Source of the DNA: Saccharospirillaceae bacterium
GTDB lineage: Bacteria > Pseudomonadota > Gammaproteobacteria > Pseudomonadales > Oceanobacteraceae
Reading direction: 5' to 3'
Assembly: GCA_022448365.1 (NCBI GenBank)
Contig: JAKVCS010000001.1
Span: 496,001 to 560,000, forward strand
DNA: 64,000 bases
Part shown: piece by piece, positions 19,401-26,676 of the stretch
Layout: the number at the start of each line of letters is the position of its first letter
Numbering within the stretch: the stretch's first letter is position 1
Translations under genes and position numbers: made by a program
The notes under the pieces: generated by a model
What the model saw: the letters and a program-made list of their open reading frames with translations, nothing else
Databases searched by the model: none
Told to the model about the DNA's origin: nothing

Positions 19401-20051
19401 GTCCGTACCAAACTGGATACGTGACGGGGTACCGCCTGTGGTCGGCTGATCTTTACTGGCAAGAATGGTGGCTGTTGACTCTGGTATACCAGCATCAGCA
19501 GCACCAATTGCAAGACCCGCCGTGGAAATGGTTTTACCCTGCTCCTGCAGTACTTCAGCACCCGCATTGACGTTGACAATTGCGGCCACCAGATTGGTCA
19601 GTCGTGGCGGTTGGTTAGCAATTTCAATCTGGATATCACCTAATACACCGTTCACAACACCACTGGAATTGGCATCATAACCTTGCAGGCGTGCACCGTT
19701 ATTAGCAACAACATAACCGTCTTTATCCAGTGCGTAAGCACCGGCACGAGTATAAGAGACAGCGCCCCGGTCACTGACAATAAAGAAACCATTGCCATCA
19801 ATGGCCATGTCCAGTGCTTTACCGGTACCAGAGATATTACCCTGACTGAATTTCTGACGAACGTTATCCACCAGCACGCCGCTGCCCACCGGTTTTACCC
19901 CGGTACCCAGCAAGGTGGTGGTGTACACATCGCCAAACTCCGTACGGGATTCTTTAAAACCCGTTGTACTGGCGTTTGCTACGTTATTACCGCGTACTTC
20001 CAGATCCGTAGAGGCGGCGCGAATTCCACTTAAACCAATATTAAATGCCAT
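16440..20051 (-). CDS. flgE: Flagellar hook protein FlgE, very long form
   Basis: 1203 aa, about three times E. coli FlgE (402). The ends are normal: the start MAFNIGLSGIRAASTDL with VRGNNVANASTTGFKESR, and the C-terminal D0 helix LSEQLVGLIVAQRNFQASAKTI. GFAVNQ-like and LDMAIDGNGFFIVSD strands of domain D1 are also visible. Between about residues 150 and 900 is a very long Ala/Gly/Thr-rich, beta-type insertion that includes flagellin/hook IN-like stretches. The reading frame is open throughout. FlgE polymerises into the universal joint. It follows flgD and precedes the terminator at 16383. Confidence 0.95.
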   Translation of the reverse strand: MAFNIGLSGIRAASTDLEVRGNNVANASTTGFKESRTEFGDVYTTTLLGTGVKPVGSGVLVDNVRQKFSQGNISGTGKALDMAIDGNGFFIVSDRGAVSYTRAGAYALDKDGYVVANNGARLQGYDANSSGVVNGVLGDIQIEIANQPPRLTNLVAAIVNVNAGAEVLQEQGKTISTAGLAIGAADAGIPESTATILASKDQPTTGGTPSRIQFGTDLATIGNYTAANITIDIGDGSGPQTVSLTGIAAGATPQAILNDVQRALDATFGTQELRATQVTPGGELAIERTGYAGTTGAGFTVTNKAAWDARFGASGVVTAGAPGSALFIGSTPTIADFRSVPGTSTTTRTTSTPPLNIVTSNPGSFAQLTANNNYAALDLSAPNNLTFSVATEGGASRTVRLGQATWSGAAPAGGFATVPIADVVAQINTQINAAAGGVANARVQAVDNAGRIEFQVKAPAAPGDFVRIADNAALSSGLNLGNLGFLSSNFFNSGTAPVQANNEFQLAVTSSTGNAAGPFTIVIPPANYATLDDLAAAIQNQVDTYIGGTGLADKVSVSAVGGQIVFTNSKIGGGEGIAITATAAEPQAVNALGFNSMFTVAGQDTVDRANSFRINLTVPAPDNDKRSGSVLIQLDEEYRSVQQLAASINRQLNSQNSDDYIGVRAEAVEIEPKVTPPQFKLRFLAVQDGEASIIKISDITASGADITEGQMFGLLQADLNDTSLLTTGIEGVTNEYPEQKVTLQDPDGNKTEIVIPENSEANAIVSIFNKQPGVTASAETVVTLPQNGFNSPAGNMKIKVNGQLLDSTSLTDMAKEIGTFRGTTLPGFKAEINPAGDMVITNEIGRDVKIEIVSPVATDSLVVQGKDNTGPVVLGGSATGPKAAAVGGEVNFTLNQGYLLQDPDPAVSGIFGALADSEFTSVTLNQFDPKDQGTYNHATSTTIYDSLGNSHVMTQYFVKEPVDPNRADEKTVWAMYVLIDGNEVGDPDPTKPFPENLEATRYRQELFFNADGTLDVTATGKMYVTNWDPKDADGNATGAVTSQNVLEGGLPLNDPPTNSNFEIKLDGSTQFGSPFAVNQVSQNGYTTGRLTGLEIDKEGLIFARFTNGQAQTLGQVALANFRNPEGLIPQGDTGWAESAESGVATVGSPKTASFGQIKSSALEDSNVELSEQLVGLIVAQRNFQASAKTIETVDQVTQTILQI

Positions 20052-20069
20052 ATCTGTTCTCCCGCCTGA

Positions 20070-20861
20070 TTACAAACTCAGAACCTGTTTGATTTCATCC
20101 ATGGTGGCACGCTGACCACCGGTTAAATTCAGCGTCACTTTGCCGCCTGTGCCCATTGTCACACTGTCGACTCTGGAGCTCATTTGCATGCCTACCTGTT
20201 CGGTTTTATTGTCCATGGTGGCCGTGACTTTAAATCGATATTCACCTGGTGGGTAAGGCAGCGGAATCTTGTTACCATCGCCGTCTTTAATAAACTCACC
20301 ATCCTGATCTTTAGCGTATTCCTGACGACGCAACTTGCTGGCATCAAATTCCACCACCTTGCCATCCACCATCAGATTTAAACCATCCCAGCGAACCGAC
20401 ATGGAACCAGCCTCGTGATTATCCAGTGAGAATTTTTCCAGCAGCTGACCTTCACCATCTTCAATTTGCAGCTCAACATTCGTGGCCGTACTCGGAACAT
20501 CTGCGTAACCGCTGACGATGCCGTTTTGCAGTAAGAAGCCGTTTTCATTGCCGTCCACAATCACGTTCTGACCGACCAGGCTGGACGCCTGAAGTGCCGA
20601 TGCTGAATTAAAACGAGTGGATAAATCCTCAGCCGTGGTATTCAGTTGACCGATACCTTCGACCGTTGAAAACTGGGCGAGCTGGGCTACGAATGCCTGG
20701 TTATCGGTCGGTTTCAGCGGGTTCTGATTCTCCAACTGGGCAACCATCAGCTGTAAAAATGCATCTCTGCCCAGCTCGTTACTTTTTTCCTCAGGCTTCT
20801 TGTCTTTGACCTGGTACTGCTCAAGTGCTTTAGCAGCATCACCGACATTACTTACAGTCAT
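20070..20861 (-). CDS. flgD: Flagellar hook cap (scaffolding) protein FlgD
   Basis: 263 aa. The N-terminal conserved block ELGRDAFLQLMVAQLENQNPLKPTDNQAFVAQLAQFSTVEGI is diagnostic (here shown in two overlapping parts of the region, residues 29-70). A FLG_D-type Ig/tudor C-terminal half follows, with SMSVRWDGLN and PPGEYRFKVTA. FlgD caps the growing hook and is discarded later. It lies between flgC and flgE; an AAGGAG ribosome site precedes it. Confidence 0.95.
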   Translation of the reverse strand: MTVSNVGDAAKALEQYQVKDKKPEEKSNELGRDAFLQLMVAQLENQNPLKPTDNQAFVAQLAQFSTVEGIGQLNTTAEDLSTRFNSASALQASSLVGQNVIVDGNENGFLLQNGIVSGYADVPSTATNVELQIEDGEGQLLEKFSLDNHEAGSMSVRWDGLNLMVDGKVVEFDASKLRRQEYAKDQDGEFIKDGDGNKIPLPYPPGEYRFKVTATMDNKTEQVGMQMSSRVDSVTMGTGGKVTLNLTGGQRATMDEIKQVLSL

Positions 20862-20871
20862 CAGCGGCTCC

Positions 20872-21318
20872 TTATTGTCCCAGCGTTAAAGTACGTTGCA
20901 GCATTTGTTTTGCTGTTTTCAGAACTTCGACATTCATTTGATAACTGCGGGATGACGACATCATATCGGTCATTTCTTCAACCACATTAACGTTCGGGTA
21001 ATACACATAGCCGTCTTCATTCGCCATCGGATGATCAGGTTGAAAACGTTGCTGCAGCGGTGCGTCTTTTTCAACGATTCCCAATACCTGCACACCCACC
21101 CCGGTTTCTCCTTCCAATTGCTGAAATTCGCCTTTCTGATTAACCGATACAAACTCTTTTTGCATAACCGCAAACCAGGGCTTACGCGCACGGTAGGTTT
21201 CATCGACTGAACTGGAGGCACTATCGGCATTGGCAATATTACTGGCGGTGGTATTCAGGCGAATTGATTGTGCGTTCATACCAGAACCGGCAATATCAAA
21301 TACGTTGGTTAATGACAT
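20872..21318 (-). CDS. flgC: Flagellar proximal rod protein FlgC
   Basis: 148 aa (E. coli 134). It starts MSLTNVFDIAGSGMNAQSIR with LNTTASNIANADS, and the C-terminus has YYPNVNVVEEMTDMMSSSRS. FlgC is a rod subunit. It begins 2 bases after flgB ends, so the two are clearly co-transcribed. Confidence 0.96.
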   Translation of the reverse strand: MSLTNVFDIAGSGMNAQSIRLNTTASNIANADSASSSVDETYRARKPWFAVMQKEFVSVNQKGEFQQLEGETGVGVQVLGIVEKDAPLQQRFQPDHPMANEDGYVYYPNVNVVEEMTDMMSSSRSYQMNVEVLKTAKQMLQRTLTLGQ

Positions 21319-21320
21319 GA

Positions 21321-21719
21321 TTATTCTCCCCGTACCGCGTTACGCAAACCCTTGAATTTACCGCTGAGAAACTCGAACGTAGCGTTGTAGTCCATGCTGT
21401 TTTTGGCGAAATGTGATTTCTCAATCTGGGTTTCAACCGTATTTCCATCGATCGATGGTTGATTTGGATTGCGGTACAGCAATTGCTCGTTTGTTGCCAC
21501 ACGACCGGACAGGTGGCCCGAATTCGTGCGCTCCACCGACAACCCCTGAGAGCGCTCAACTTCACCAGCAAGAACTGCACGGAAGTTGATGTCTCGGGCT
21601 TTAAATCCGGGTGTATCAGCATTTGCCAGGTTGTTGGCTAATACTTCCGCTCGTGCTGCCCGCACATGCAGCGCTTTTGCGTGAAGTCCTAATGCATTGT
21701 CGAAACTGATTGAAGCCAT
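21321..21719 (-). CDS. flgB: Flagellar proximal rod protein FlgB
   Basis: 132 aa from the ATG at 21719, giving the normal start MASISFDNALGLHAKAL. Conserved RAEVLANNLANADTPGFKARDI follows (the rod signature, residues 23-44), and the C-terminus has KNSMDYNATFEFLSGKF. The open frame continues 189 bases upstream through the promoter region and terminator, which is not coding. FlgB is the most proximal rod protein and opens the flgBCDE unit. Confidence 0.95.
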   Translation of the reverse strand: MASISFDNALGLHAKALHVRAARAEVLANNLANADTPGFKARDINFRAVLAGEVERSQGLSVERTNSGHLSGRVATNEQLLYRNPNQPSIDGNTVETQIEKSHFAKNSMDYNATFEFLSGKFKGLRNAVRGE

Positions 21720-21757
21720 GATTACCACTTGCCGTAAATTCTCGTTTGGTTGGATAC

Positions 21758-21773
21758 AGCAATCCTGATGCCA
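21758..21773 (-). promoter_or_regulatory. Sigma-54 promoter of flgBCDE
   Basis: Minus-strand TGGCATCAGGATTGCT, GG and GC exactly 10 bases apart. It lies 39 bases upstream of the flgB ATG. The closely similar flgF promoter argues for shared activation. Confidence 0.88.
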
Positions 21774-21791
21774 ATTATATTTTTCTATATA

Positions 21792-21804
21792 TTTCAATAA
21801 CTTA
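21792..21804 (+). promoter_or_regulatory. Candidate IHF site upstream of the flgB promoter
   Basis: TTTCAATAACTTA matches WATCAANNNNTTR except at one base. It lies within a 23-base block (21784-21806) that is 22/23 identical to 16337-16359 before flgF, at nearly the same distance from the -24 element (11 versus 12 bases). Confidence 0.5.
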
Positions 21805-21847
21805 AGAATTAACAGCAGAATAATGAGCGGCAAACGGCAAGGTAATT

Positions 21848-21864
21848 TTTGCCGCAGCGGCAAA
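21848..21864. promoter_or_regulatory. Dyad TTTGCCGC-A-GCGGCAAA, candidate enhancer for flgB
   Basis: Perfect 8-base arms with a single central base, about 75-90 bases upstream of the flgB -24 element. That is where NtrC-type activators (FleR/FlrC) bind relative to sigma-54 promoters. More GCGGCAA/TTGCCG half-sites lie beside it (21828-21845), and similar half-sites make up the flgE terminator stem upstream of flgF. Confidence 0.4.
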
Positions 21865-21875
21865 GCGGTAGGCAC

Positions 21876-21897
21876 AAAAAAGCCACCCGAAGGTGGC
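21876..21897 (-). terminator. Intrinsic terminator after cheV-cheR
   Basis: Six-base stem GCCACC / GGTGGC with a stable TTCG loop on the minus strand, followed by six T residues. It lies 25 bases after the cheR stop. Confidence 0.9.
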
Positions 21898-21921
21898 CAT
21901 TTAATCACGATGTTAAGAACG

Positions 21922-22743
21922 CTACTTAGCTCGGTAAATAATACCCGGGTGACACTGCACCATTTCGTAGTAGTCCTGAAGGTTATTCATCGCCTCTGAA
22001 GCACCCAGCATCAAATACCCGCCCGGATTCAGACTGGCATGCATACGTTTAAGAATGTCCAGCTTCAGATCGGACGAAAAATAGATCAGTACATTACGGC
22101 AAAAGATGACATCAAACTTCCCTAGTAGCGCAAAGCTCTGTTGCAGATTTTGCGGACGAAAATCAACACGGCTTTTAACCTGCGAGTTAATCGCCCAGCT
22201 TTCGTCTGGCTGCAAATCGAAATACGTTTTGAGGTACTGATCCGTCATCCCGCGCCGAATAGCCATCTGCTGGTATTTTCCGTTGCGGGCCGATTCCAGC
22301 GCACTGGGAGAAATATCGGTCGCTAAAATTCGCTCTCCCGGCGACAGCGCGCCAGGGTGCTTGCGTTTGTATTCTTCAATCTCGATGCTCAGTGAATACG
22401 GTTCCTGGCCAGTTGAGCAGGCTGCAGACCAGATTTTAAAAGGACGACGCCGCTCAGCCAGTTCAGGCAGTAACTTTTCCCGAAATATCCGATACGGATG
22501 ATCATCGCGAAACCACAAAGTTTCATTGGTTGTCATCGCATCCACAACAGATTCCTGCAGGCTGCGGTTACGGCTCACAGCGGTCAGCAAGTCAGAAACA
22601 CTGGCGAGAGACTCACGCTCCATCATTCTGCGCAAACGACTGGTAACCAGATACTCCTTACCTTCTCCCAGCATTATGCCGCTGGAATTTTCCAACATAT
22701 GGCGGAACTTATTATATTCATCCGCCGAAATTGTGAGCGCCAT
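21922..22743 (-). CDS. cheR: Chemotaxis protein methyltransferase CheR
   Basis: 273 aa. The N-terminal helical domain (about 1-80) includes TSRLRRMMERE; the SAM-dependent methyltransferase domain carries TTNETLWFRDDHP, KIWSAACSTGQEPYSLSI and FDVIFCRNVLIYFSSDLK, all standard CheR blocks. It methylates glutamates of chemoreceptors to set adaptation. It follows cheV by 22 bases. The cheV-cheR pair next to the flagellar genes is the arrangement of Pseudomonas and Vibrio. Confidence 0.95.
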   Translation of the reverse strand: MALTISADEYNKFRHMLENSSGIMLGEGKEYLVTSRLRRMMERESLASVSDLLTAVSRNRSLQESVVDAMTTNETLWFRDDHPYRIFREKLLPELAERRRPFKIWSAACSTGQEPYSLSIEIEEYKRKHPGALSPGERILATDISPSALESARNGKYQQMAIRRGMTDQYLKTYFDLQPDESWAINSQVKSRVDFRPQNLQQSFALLGKFDVIFCRNVLIYFSSDLKLDILKRMHASLNPGGYLMLGASEAMNNLQDYYEMVQCHPGIIYRAK

Positions 22744-22765
22744 ATTAATCCACTGACTCCATTAA

Positions 22766-23692
22766 TCAGGATACACCATCGATCCGCTGTACAACCTGTT
22801 CCGCCAGGACATCCGGGTCAAACTTCGCAATAAAGTTATCTGCACCGACCTTCTCAACCATTGCCTTGTTAAACACACCACTCAGCGATGAATGCAACAC
22901 AACATGAAAGCCTTCCATGCGGTTGTCTGAACGAATTTTGGCAGTCAGGGTATAACCATCCATTTCCGGCATTTCGATATCAGAAATCAGCATCATGTAT
23001 TGATCCGATAATTTCTGACCACCTTCAACAATGCCTTCCAGGTGTTCCCAGGCTTCTTTACCATCATTCAGCGCGACCACCTCAACACCGATGTGCTCAA
23101 GACAGCGGCAGATTTGCTTACGAGCGATTTTTGAGTCATCAACGATCAACACCCGTTTTTGTTGCGCCACTTCGTGGACTTCTTCAGAGACAACCCCTTC
23201 GCTGACTTCTTCGTTGATCGGTGAAACTTCCGCCAGAATCTTCTCCACATCAATAATTTCAACCAACTGATTGTCTACTTCCGTCACAGCGGTCAGGTAG
23301 TGATCGCGACCAGTGCCCTTCGGTGGTGGATGAATCTCTTCCCAGTTCATATTGACGATGCGTTCAACACCCGCAACCAAAAAGCCCTGAGTCTTGCCGT
23401 TGTATTCAGTAATGATGACAAAGGTATTCTCAAGATCCGGCAATGCCGCGTTACCGGTAGCCATGCTCATATCCATAATCGGCAGTGTGCCGGAACGAAT
23501 GTGAGCCACCCCCCTGACAACAGGGTTACTGCCCGGCAATATGGTCAGATCGGGGCACTGAAGCACCTCGCGTACTTTAAATACGTTAATTCCATATACC
23601 TGGCTGCCGTTTACCCTGAACAACAACAGCTCCAGCCGGTTTTCCCCAACAAGCTGGGTACGCTGGTTAACTGTGTCTAAAACACCCGCCAT
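22766..23692 (-). CDS. cheV: Chemotaxis coupling/response protein CheV
   Basis: 308 aa from the ATG at 23692, which follows AGGAG; the longer open frame has no ribosome site. Residues about 15-155 are a CheW domain (LLFRVNGSQVYGINVFKVREV, VRGVAHIRSGTLPIMDM). Residues about 180-305 are a receiver domain with LIVDDSKIARKQI and the phospho-acceptor in LISDIEMPEMDGYTL. CheV couples receptors to CheA and probably tunes adaptation by phosphorylation. It reads divergently from flgA, whose sigma-54 promoter starts 32 bases away. Confidence 0.95.
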   Translation of the reverse strand: MAGVLDTVNQRTQLVGENRLELLLFRVNGSQVYGINVFKVREVLQCPDLTILPGSNPVVRGVAHIRSGTLPIMDMSMATGNAALPDLENTFVIITEYNGKTQGFLVAGVERIVNMNWEEIHPPPKGTGRDHYLTAVTEVDNQLVEIIDVEKILAEVSPINEEVSEGVVSEEVHEVAQQKRVLIVDDSKIARKQICRCLEHIGVEVVALNDGKEAWEHLEGIVEGGQKLSDQYMMLISDIEMPEMDGYTLTAKIRSDNRMEGFHVVLHSSLSGVFNKAMVEKVGADNFIAKFDPDVLAEQVVQRIDGVS

Positions 23693-23723
23693 ACAATGCT
23701 CCTGACCTGGCTGTAATATTATC

Positions 23724-23739
23724 CGGCATGACCTTTGCT
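23724..23739 (+). promoter_or_regulatory. Sigma-54 promoter of flgA
   Basis: CGGCATGACCTTTGCT: GG at 23725-23726 and GC at 23737-23738, 10 bases apart. Transcription should start near 23750, which rules out the upstream in-frame ATG at 23728 as the translation start. Confidence 0.8.
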
Positions 23740-23784
23740 CAGAACTGTTTAGAACGTGCAAAACGCCAATTAGCCGCCGGATCT

Positions 23785-24504
23785 ATGACACTAAAAATTC
23801 TTAATAACTTGAGCATAGTCGAGAACCCGAAACTTGTTCGGTTTATTCGCGCTTTTTTGCTCCTCACGTTGTCGTGGCCCGCCTGCGGCGACTGGCGTGA
23901 GCAGGTCGAGCAACAACTGCTGACGCAGTGGCGACAACTTACTGGCGGTTCAGCAGAAACACAGGTCAGCTTTATTGGTATCAGCGATGACTACCAACTA
24001 CAGCGCTGCCGGGAACAACCCGAAGTACGTCTAACCAGAGCGCTTCAAGCTGGCAAGAACGGCTTACAACTGAGCTGTGGCTCTCCTTACTGGAACCAAC
24101 ACATCGCTATTCAGCTTCATGTGTTGCAACCAGTCGTAGTACTGACACGACCACTGCGAAACAAGGAGCTGGTGACCAGCAGTCATTTACGTGTCAGCAA
24201 GCTGGACATTGGCGAGTTGAATAAAGGTTTCTTCAACAGAATCGACGAAGTCAGCGGTTTACAGGCTAAGCGCAGCCTGCCGCCGGGTACCGTATTGAGC
24301 CCGGACATGCTGAAACAGCCGATCCTGATAAAACGTGGGGAAAAGGTCGCTATCCGCCTCTCACGTCCGGGGATTCAGGTTGAAATGGATGGTCAGGCAA
24401 TGGCACAAGGCCGGGCAGGAGAACGAATACGCGTGCGGAATTTGCAGTCAAAGAAAATCATCAGCGCAGTCGTCATCGCGCGTGGTTTAGTACAGGTACA
24501 ATAA
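23785..24504 (+). CDS. flgA: Flagellar P-ring assembly chaperone FlgA
   Basis: About 239 aa from the ATG at 23785. A hydrophobic signal (LVRFIRAFLLLTLSWPACG) lies at about residues 18-36, so the true start could be a few codons later, but it must lie downstream of the sigma-54 promoter. The C-terminal SAF/chaperone part is well conserved: VLTRPLRNKELVTSSHLRV, QAKRSLPPGTVLSPDML, KRGEKVAIRLSRPGIQVEMDGQAMAQG and RIRVRNLQSKKIISA. FlgA helps FlgI assemble in the periplasm. It precedes flgM. Confidence 0.92.
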   Translation: MTLKILNNLSIVENPKLVRFIRAFLLLTLSWPACGDWREQVEQQLLTQWRQLTGGSAETQVSFIGISDDYQLQRCREQPEVRLTRALQAGKNGLQLSCGSPYWNQHIAIQLHVLQPVVVLTRPLRNKELVTSSHLRVSKLDIGELNKGFFNRIDEVSGLQAKRSLPPGTVLSPDMLKQPILIKRGEKVAIRLSRPGIQVEMDGQAMAQGRAGERIRVRNLQSKKIISAVVIARGLVQVQ

Positions 24505-24520
24505 GTTTTCAAAAAAAACC

Positions 24521-24547
24521 TAAAGTTCTAATTTTAGGCGCCGATAA
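24521..24547 (+). promoter_or_regulatory. FliA (sigma-28) promoter of flgM
   Basis: TAAAGTTC - 11 bases - GCCGATAA, one base off the consensus TAAAGTTT-N11-GCCGATAA. It lies 47 bases upstream of the flgM ATG. FlgM inhibits FliA, so this gives the expected feedback loop. The -35 and spacer also form a short inverted repeat (CCTAAA / TTTAGG). Confidence 0.92.
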
Positions 24548-24594
24548 CACCTATGCAGGAGTGTATACTAGCTATGAAGCTCGGAGATCTAGTC

Positions 24595-24900
24595 ATGAAT
24601 ATTAACAAATTTACTGGTGGACTCGACAACAACGCGAGGACCCGGAACGAGGCGCCCAAAGCGCCATCCAATGAGGCCCCACAGGCCAAAGCAGAACAAA
24701 GCGCAGGCATGACTGATCAGGTTAAACTGAGCGCCAGCAGCAAAAGCATCCAGCAGATCGAAGCCGAGGTGCGTAACCTGCCTGAAGTCGATGACAGTAC
24801 TGTTGATCGTATCCGCAGCCAGATCGAAAATGGCGAATACAAAATCGATTATCAGAAACTGGCAGGGAAAATGCTTGATTTCGAGGAGCGTTTAAACTGA
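24595..24900 (+). CDS. flgM: Anti-sigma-28 factor FlgM
   Basis: 101 aa from the ATG at 24595 (GGAGAT upstream). The N-terminus is polar and probably disordered. The C-terminal half holds the FliA-binding region: VKLSASSKSIQQIEAEV, then VDRIRSQIENGEYKIDYQKLAGKML, a standard FlgM ending. FlgM holds FliA until the hook is complete and is then exported. It is followed by flgN 14 bases later. Confidence 0.95.
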   Translation: MNINKFTGGLDNNARTRNEAPKAPSNEAPQAKAEQSAGMTDQVKLSASSKSIQQIEAEVRNLPEVDDSTVDRIRSQIENGEYKIDYQKLAGKMLDFEERLN

Positions 24901-24914
24901 TCAAGTGAGGCTCC

Positions 24915-25385
24915 ATGACTGCCGCCAACATAACCTTTGCTCACCTGCTATCCTCCGAGCTAGAGCTGACTTCTGCCCTGCATCAGCTTCTCGAGCAAGA
25001 ACTGGCGGCTCTTCAAGAACAAGCAATAGAGCCGCTTTCAATCTTACAGCATAAAAAATCCGAACTTCTGCAACAGTTGCAAAATCAGTCACGGCAACGT
25101 ATCGACTGGATGGAGCAGCAGCAGCTTCCCCAAACGAAAGAGTGCCTCAAGCGGCCGGATTTTGCCGCCGATGATCATTTGCAACAACAATGGCAGCAAC
25201 TCGGTGAAAGCTACGAAAAGAATCAGAAACTGTCGCAAGTGCTTGGACAAATTGTGTTAACCGCACGAAAGCGTTCAATTGATCTGCTTAATATCTTGCA
25301 CGGTAAGCAGAATGATCCACACTTATATAACTCAAATGGGAAAGCCAGTGGCTTAAATCAGGGTTTAGGTTATACCCAAGCCTGA
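24915..25385 (+). CDS. flgN: FlgK/FlgL export chaperone FlgN
   Basis: 156 aa, helical and Gln/Leu-rich, with the family's pattern of a long N-terminal helical hairpin (LEQELAALQEQAIEPLSILQ, KKSELLQQL) and a C-terminal amphipathic helix. FlgN binds the FlgK and FlgL C-termini and delivers them to the export gate. Assignment rests on the flgM-flgN order and this pattern. The ribosome site GTGAGG precedes the start. Confidence 0.88.
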   Translation: MTAANITFAHLLSSELELTSALHQLLEQELAALQEQAIEPLSILQHKKSELLQQLQNQSRQRIDWMEQQQLPQTKECLKRPDFAADDHLQQQWQQLGESYEKNQKLSQVLGQIVLTARKRSIDLLNILHGKQNDPHLYNSNGKASGLNQGLGYTQA

Positions 25386-25420
25386 TCGTGTGACAAACAG
25401 CAGCAATACCGGATTAACGA

Positions 25421-26161
25421 ATGGCACAGGAAAGCAATCAGGAATACACACTCACTGCCCCGGAAGATGTTTATGGCGCCTTGCGGAAGATTGTGTTGAT
25501 GGAAACCCCTGTAAAAGTGCACATAGAAGGCAGTAGCGAGATCTTTCGCTCAGCTGTCACTAAAGCAGTACTTAAAAGTCGCAGTTTTTTTATGGACCAG
25601 GTGATTCCTAACGAAGGTAACGACCTGATTCGTAAAGGGAGACGATTCAGTATCGAGTGCGATTCCCAGGGTGTGCGCATCGAATTCAAAGTATCCGGGC
25701 GAATGAAATTTAACCCGTCCAAAGAGCAATACCGCGTCGAGTTCCCTGAAAGCCTACTCTACTTACAGCGTCGCACTGCCTATCGCGTGATGGTTCCACC
25801 GGCGCATGACATTCGTCTGAAAGTAAAAATGAGCGACGACCAGGGCGAAGTTGCTGGCATAATTAAAGACCTCTCATCCAGCGGCTTCCGCGCTCAGATA
25901 AAGGGCAATGTCAAAAAACGACTGGAAGAAATCCGAAATTTTCCGATAGCAAAAATCCGTTTTAATCAGGAACATTTTATGGATTGCTCACTGGAGGCAC
26001 GGCACGTCATTCTTGACGACAATGGCGATACTCACTGTGGTTTCGCTTTCAGCATGATGTCAGCAACCGCGCAGCGCTATATTGACCGCCTGATTACCGA
26101 ATTCCAATGGGAAGAACGACGGATGAAAGAGCAGCAAGACTCGGAGCTTGGCAATGTCTGA
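25421..26161 (+). CDS. YcgR-like flagellar brake protein with PilZ domain
   Basis: 246 aa. The N-terminal half resembles the YcgR N domain. The C-terminal PilZ domain has the c-di-GMP binding arginines in LQRRTAYRVMVPP and the second motif as DLSSSGFRAQ (D-S-S-S-G). YcgR proteins slow or bias flagellar rotation when c-di-GMP is high. It follows flgN by 35 bases, which fits a motility role. It may be co-transcribed with flgMN. Confidence 0.88.
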   Translation: MAQESNQEYTLTAPEDVYGALRKIVLMETPVKVHIEGSSEIFRSAVTKAVLKSRSFFMDQVIPNEGNDLIRKGRRFSIECDSQGVRIEFKVSGRMKFNPSKEQYRVEFPESLLYLQRRTAYRVMVPPAHDIRLKVKMSDDQGEVAGIIKDLSSSGFRAQIKGNVKKRLEEIRNFPIAKIRFNQEHFMDCSLEARHVILDDNGDTHCGFAFSMMSATAQRYIDRLITEFQWEERRMKEQQDSELGNV

Positions 26162-26193
26162 TCGCTGGGAACCGACGGGTTATGCTGTCATAC

Positions 26194-26222
26194 ATGACAT
26201 TGGCGCTATTACGTATTAGAAT
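26194..26222 (+). promoter_or_regulatory. Sigma-70 promoter of the tRNA-Arg gene
   Basis: -35 ATGACA, 17-base spacer, -10 TAGAAT, with the mature tRNA starting 13 bases downstream. A 14-base dyad, TGTCATACATGACA (26186-26199), overlaps the -35. Confidence 0.55.
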
Positions 26223-26234
26223 CAGCAACACAGC

Positions 26235-26310
26235 CTCCCTATAGTTTAACCGGATAAAACTGCCGCCTCCTAAGCGGCTGCTCCAGGTTCGAGTCCTGGT
26301 AGGGAGGCCA
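26235..26310 (+). tRNA. tRNA-Arg (anticodon CCT)
   Basis: The cloverleaf folds by hand: acceptor CTCCCTA / TAGGGAG, D arm GTTT / AAAC, anticodon stem GCCGC / GCGGC with loop CTCCTAA (anticodon CCT, reading AGG), T arm CCAGG-TTCGAGT-CCTGG, discriminator G, and an encoded CCA. It is 76 nt. tRNA-Arg(CCT) genes are common integration sites; the atypical region begins right after it. I found no second copy of its 3' end in the window. Confidence 0.92.
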
Positions 26311-26676
26311 TCTTGTACTTACTCCTCTTTGCTGTGCGGCAAAGCTTAACTTGAGCACATTTCTAGATAACTCGAGCAAATCCATCATTCTATGATCTTC
26401 TACTAGATAACTCGAGCAGCTTGCCGCACATTGCTGCACTCCAAATAGAAATGCGACTTCTATTTACCAAAGACGACTTATAAGCGGAGCTATGATAGCC
26501 TCTACACCATTGTCGATAAAAACCTCAATAATTAAAAAATTTGCTGCGATAGCATAAGAAGCCTCCGAGAAAATTGAAGCACAAACTAAGTAGAGTAAGC
26601 AGCTTTCTGAGCTTATGAACTGGTTACTATCAATGCTAATGAACGGTCAAGTAACAGAGAAGTAAAAGGATTTATT
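26311..26676. other. Left flank of island, no gene
   Basis: After the tRNA come the left terminal repeat (26333-26430) and then about 245 AT-rich bases without a convincing open frame or RNA structure, up to the small ORF at 26677. Confidence 0.5.
26333..26385 (+). repeat. Left terminal inverted repeat of the island (TGT... end)
   Basis: It begins TGTGCGGCAAAGC and contains the sub-repeat TTCTAGATAACTCGAGCAAA. It is related over about 53 bases to the reverse complement of 37388-37440. A second CTAGATAACTCGAGCA lies at 26403-26418, and an inverted TTGCCGCACA at 26421-26430. TGT...ACA ends with repeated internal binding sites are typical of IS21/Tn7/Mu-type transposons; which family cannot be decided from the ends alone. 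Confidence 0.7.

Noticed and set aside
23693-23760. GCCGGATAA before cheV, similar to a FliA -10 element.
   Set aside because: The only TAAA-type -35 lies 16 bases away instead of 11, so it does not fit a sigma-28 promoter.
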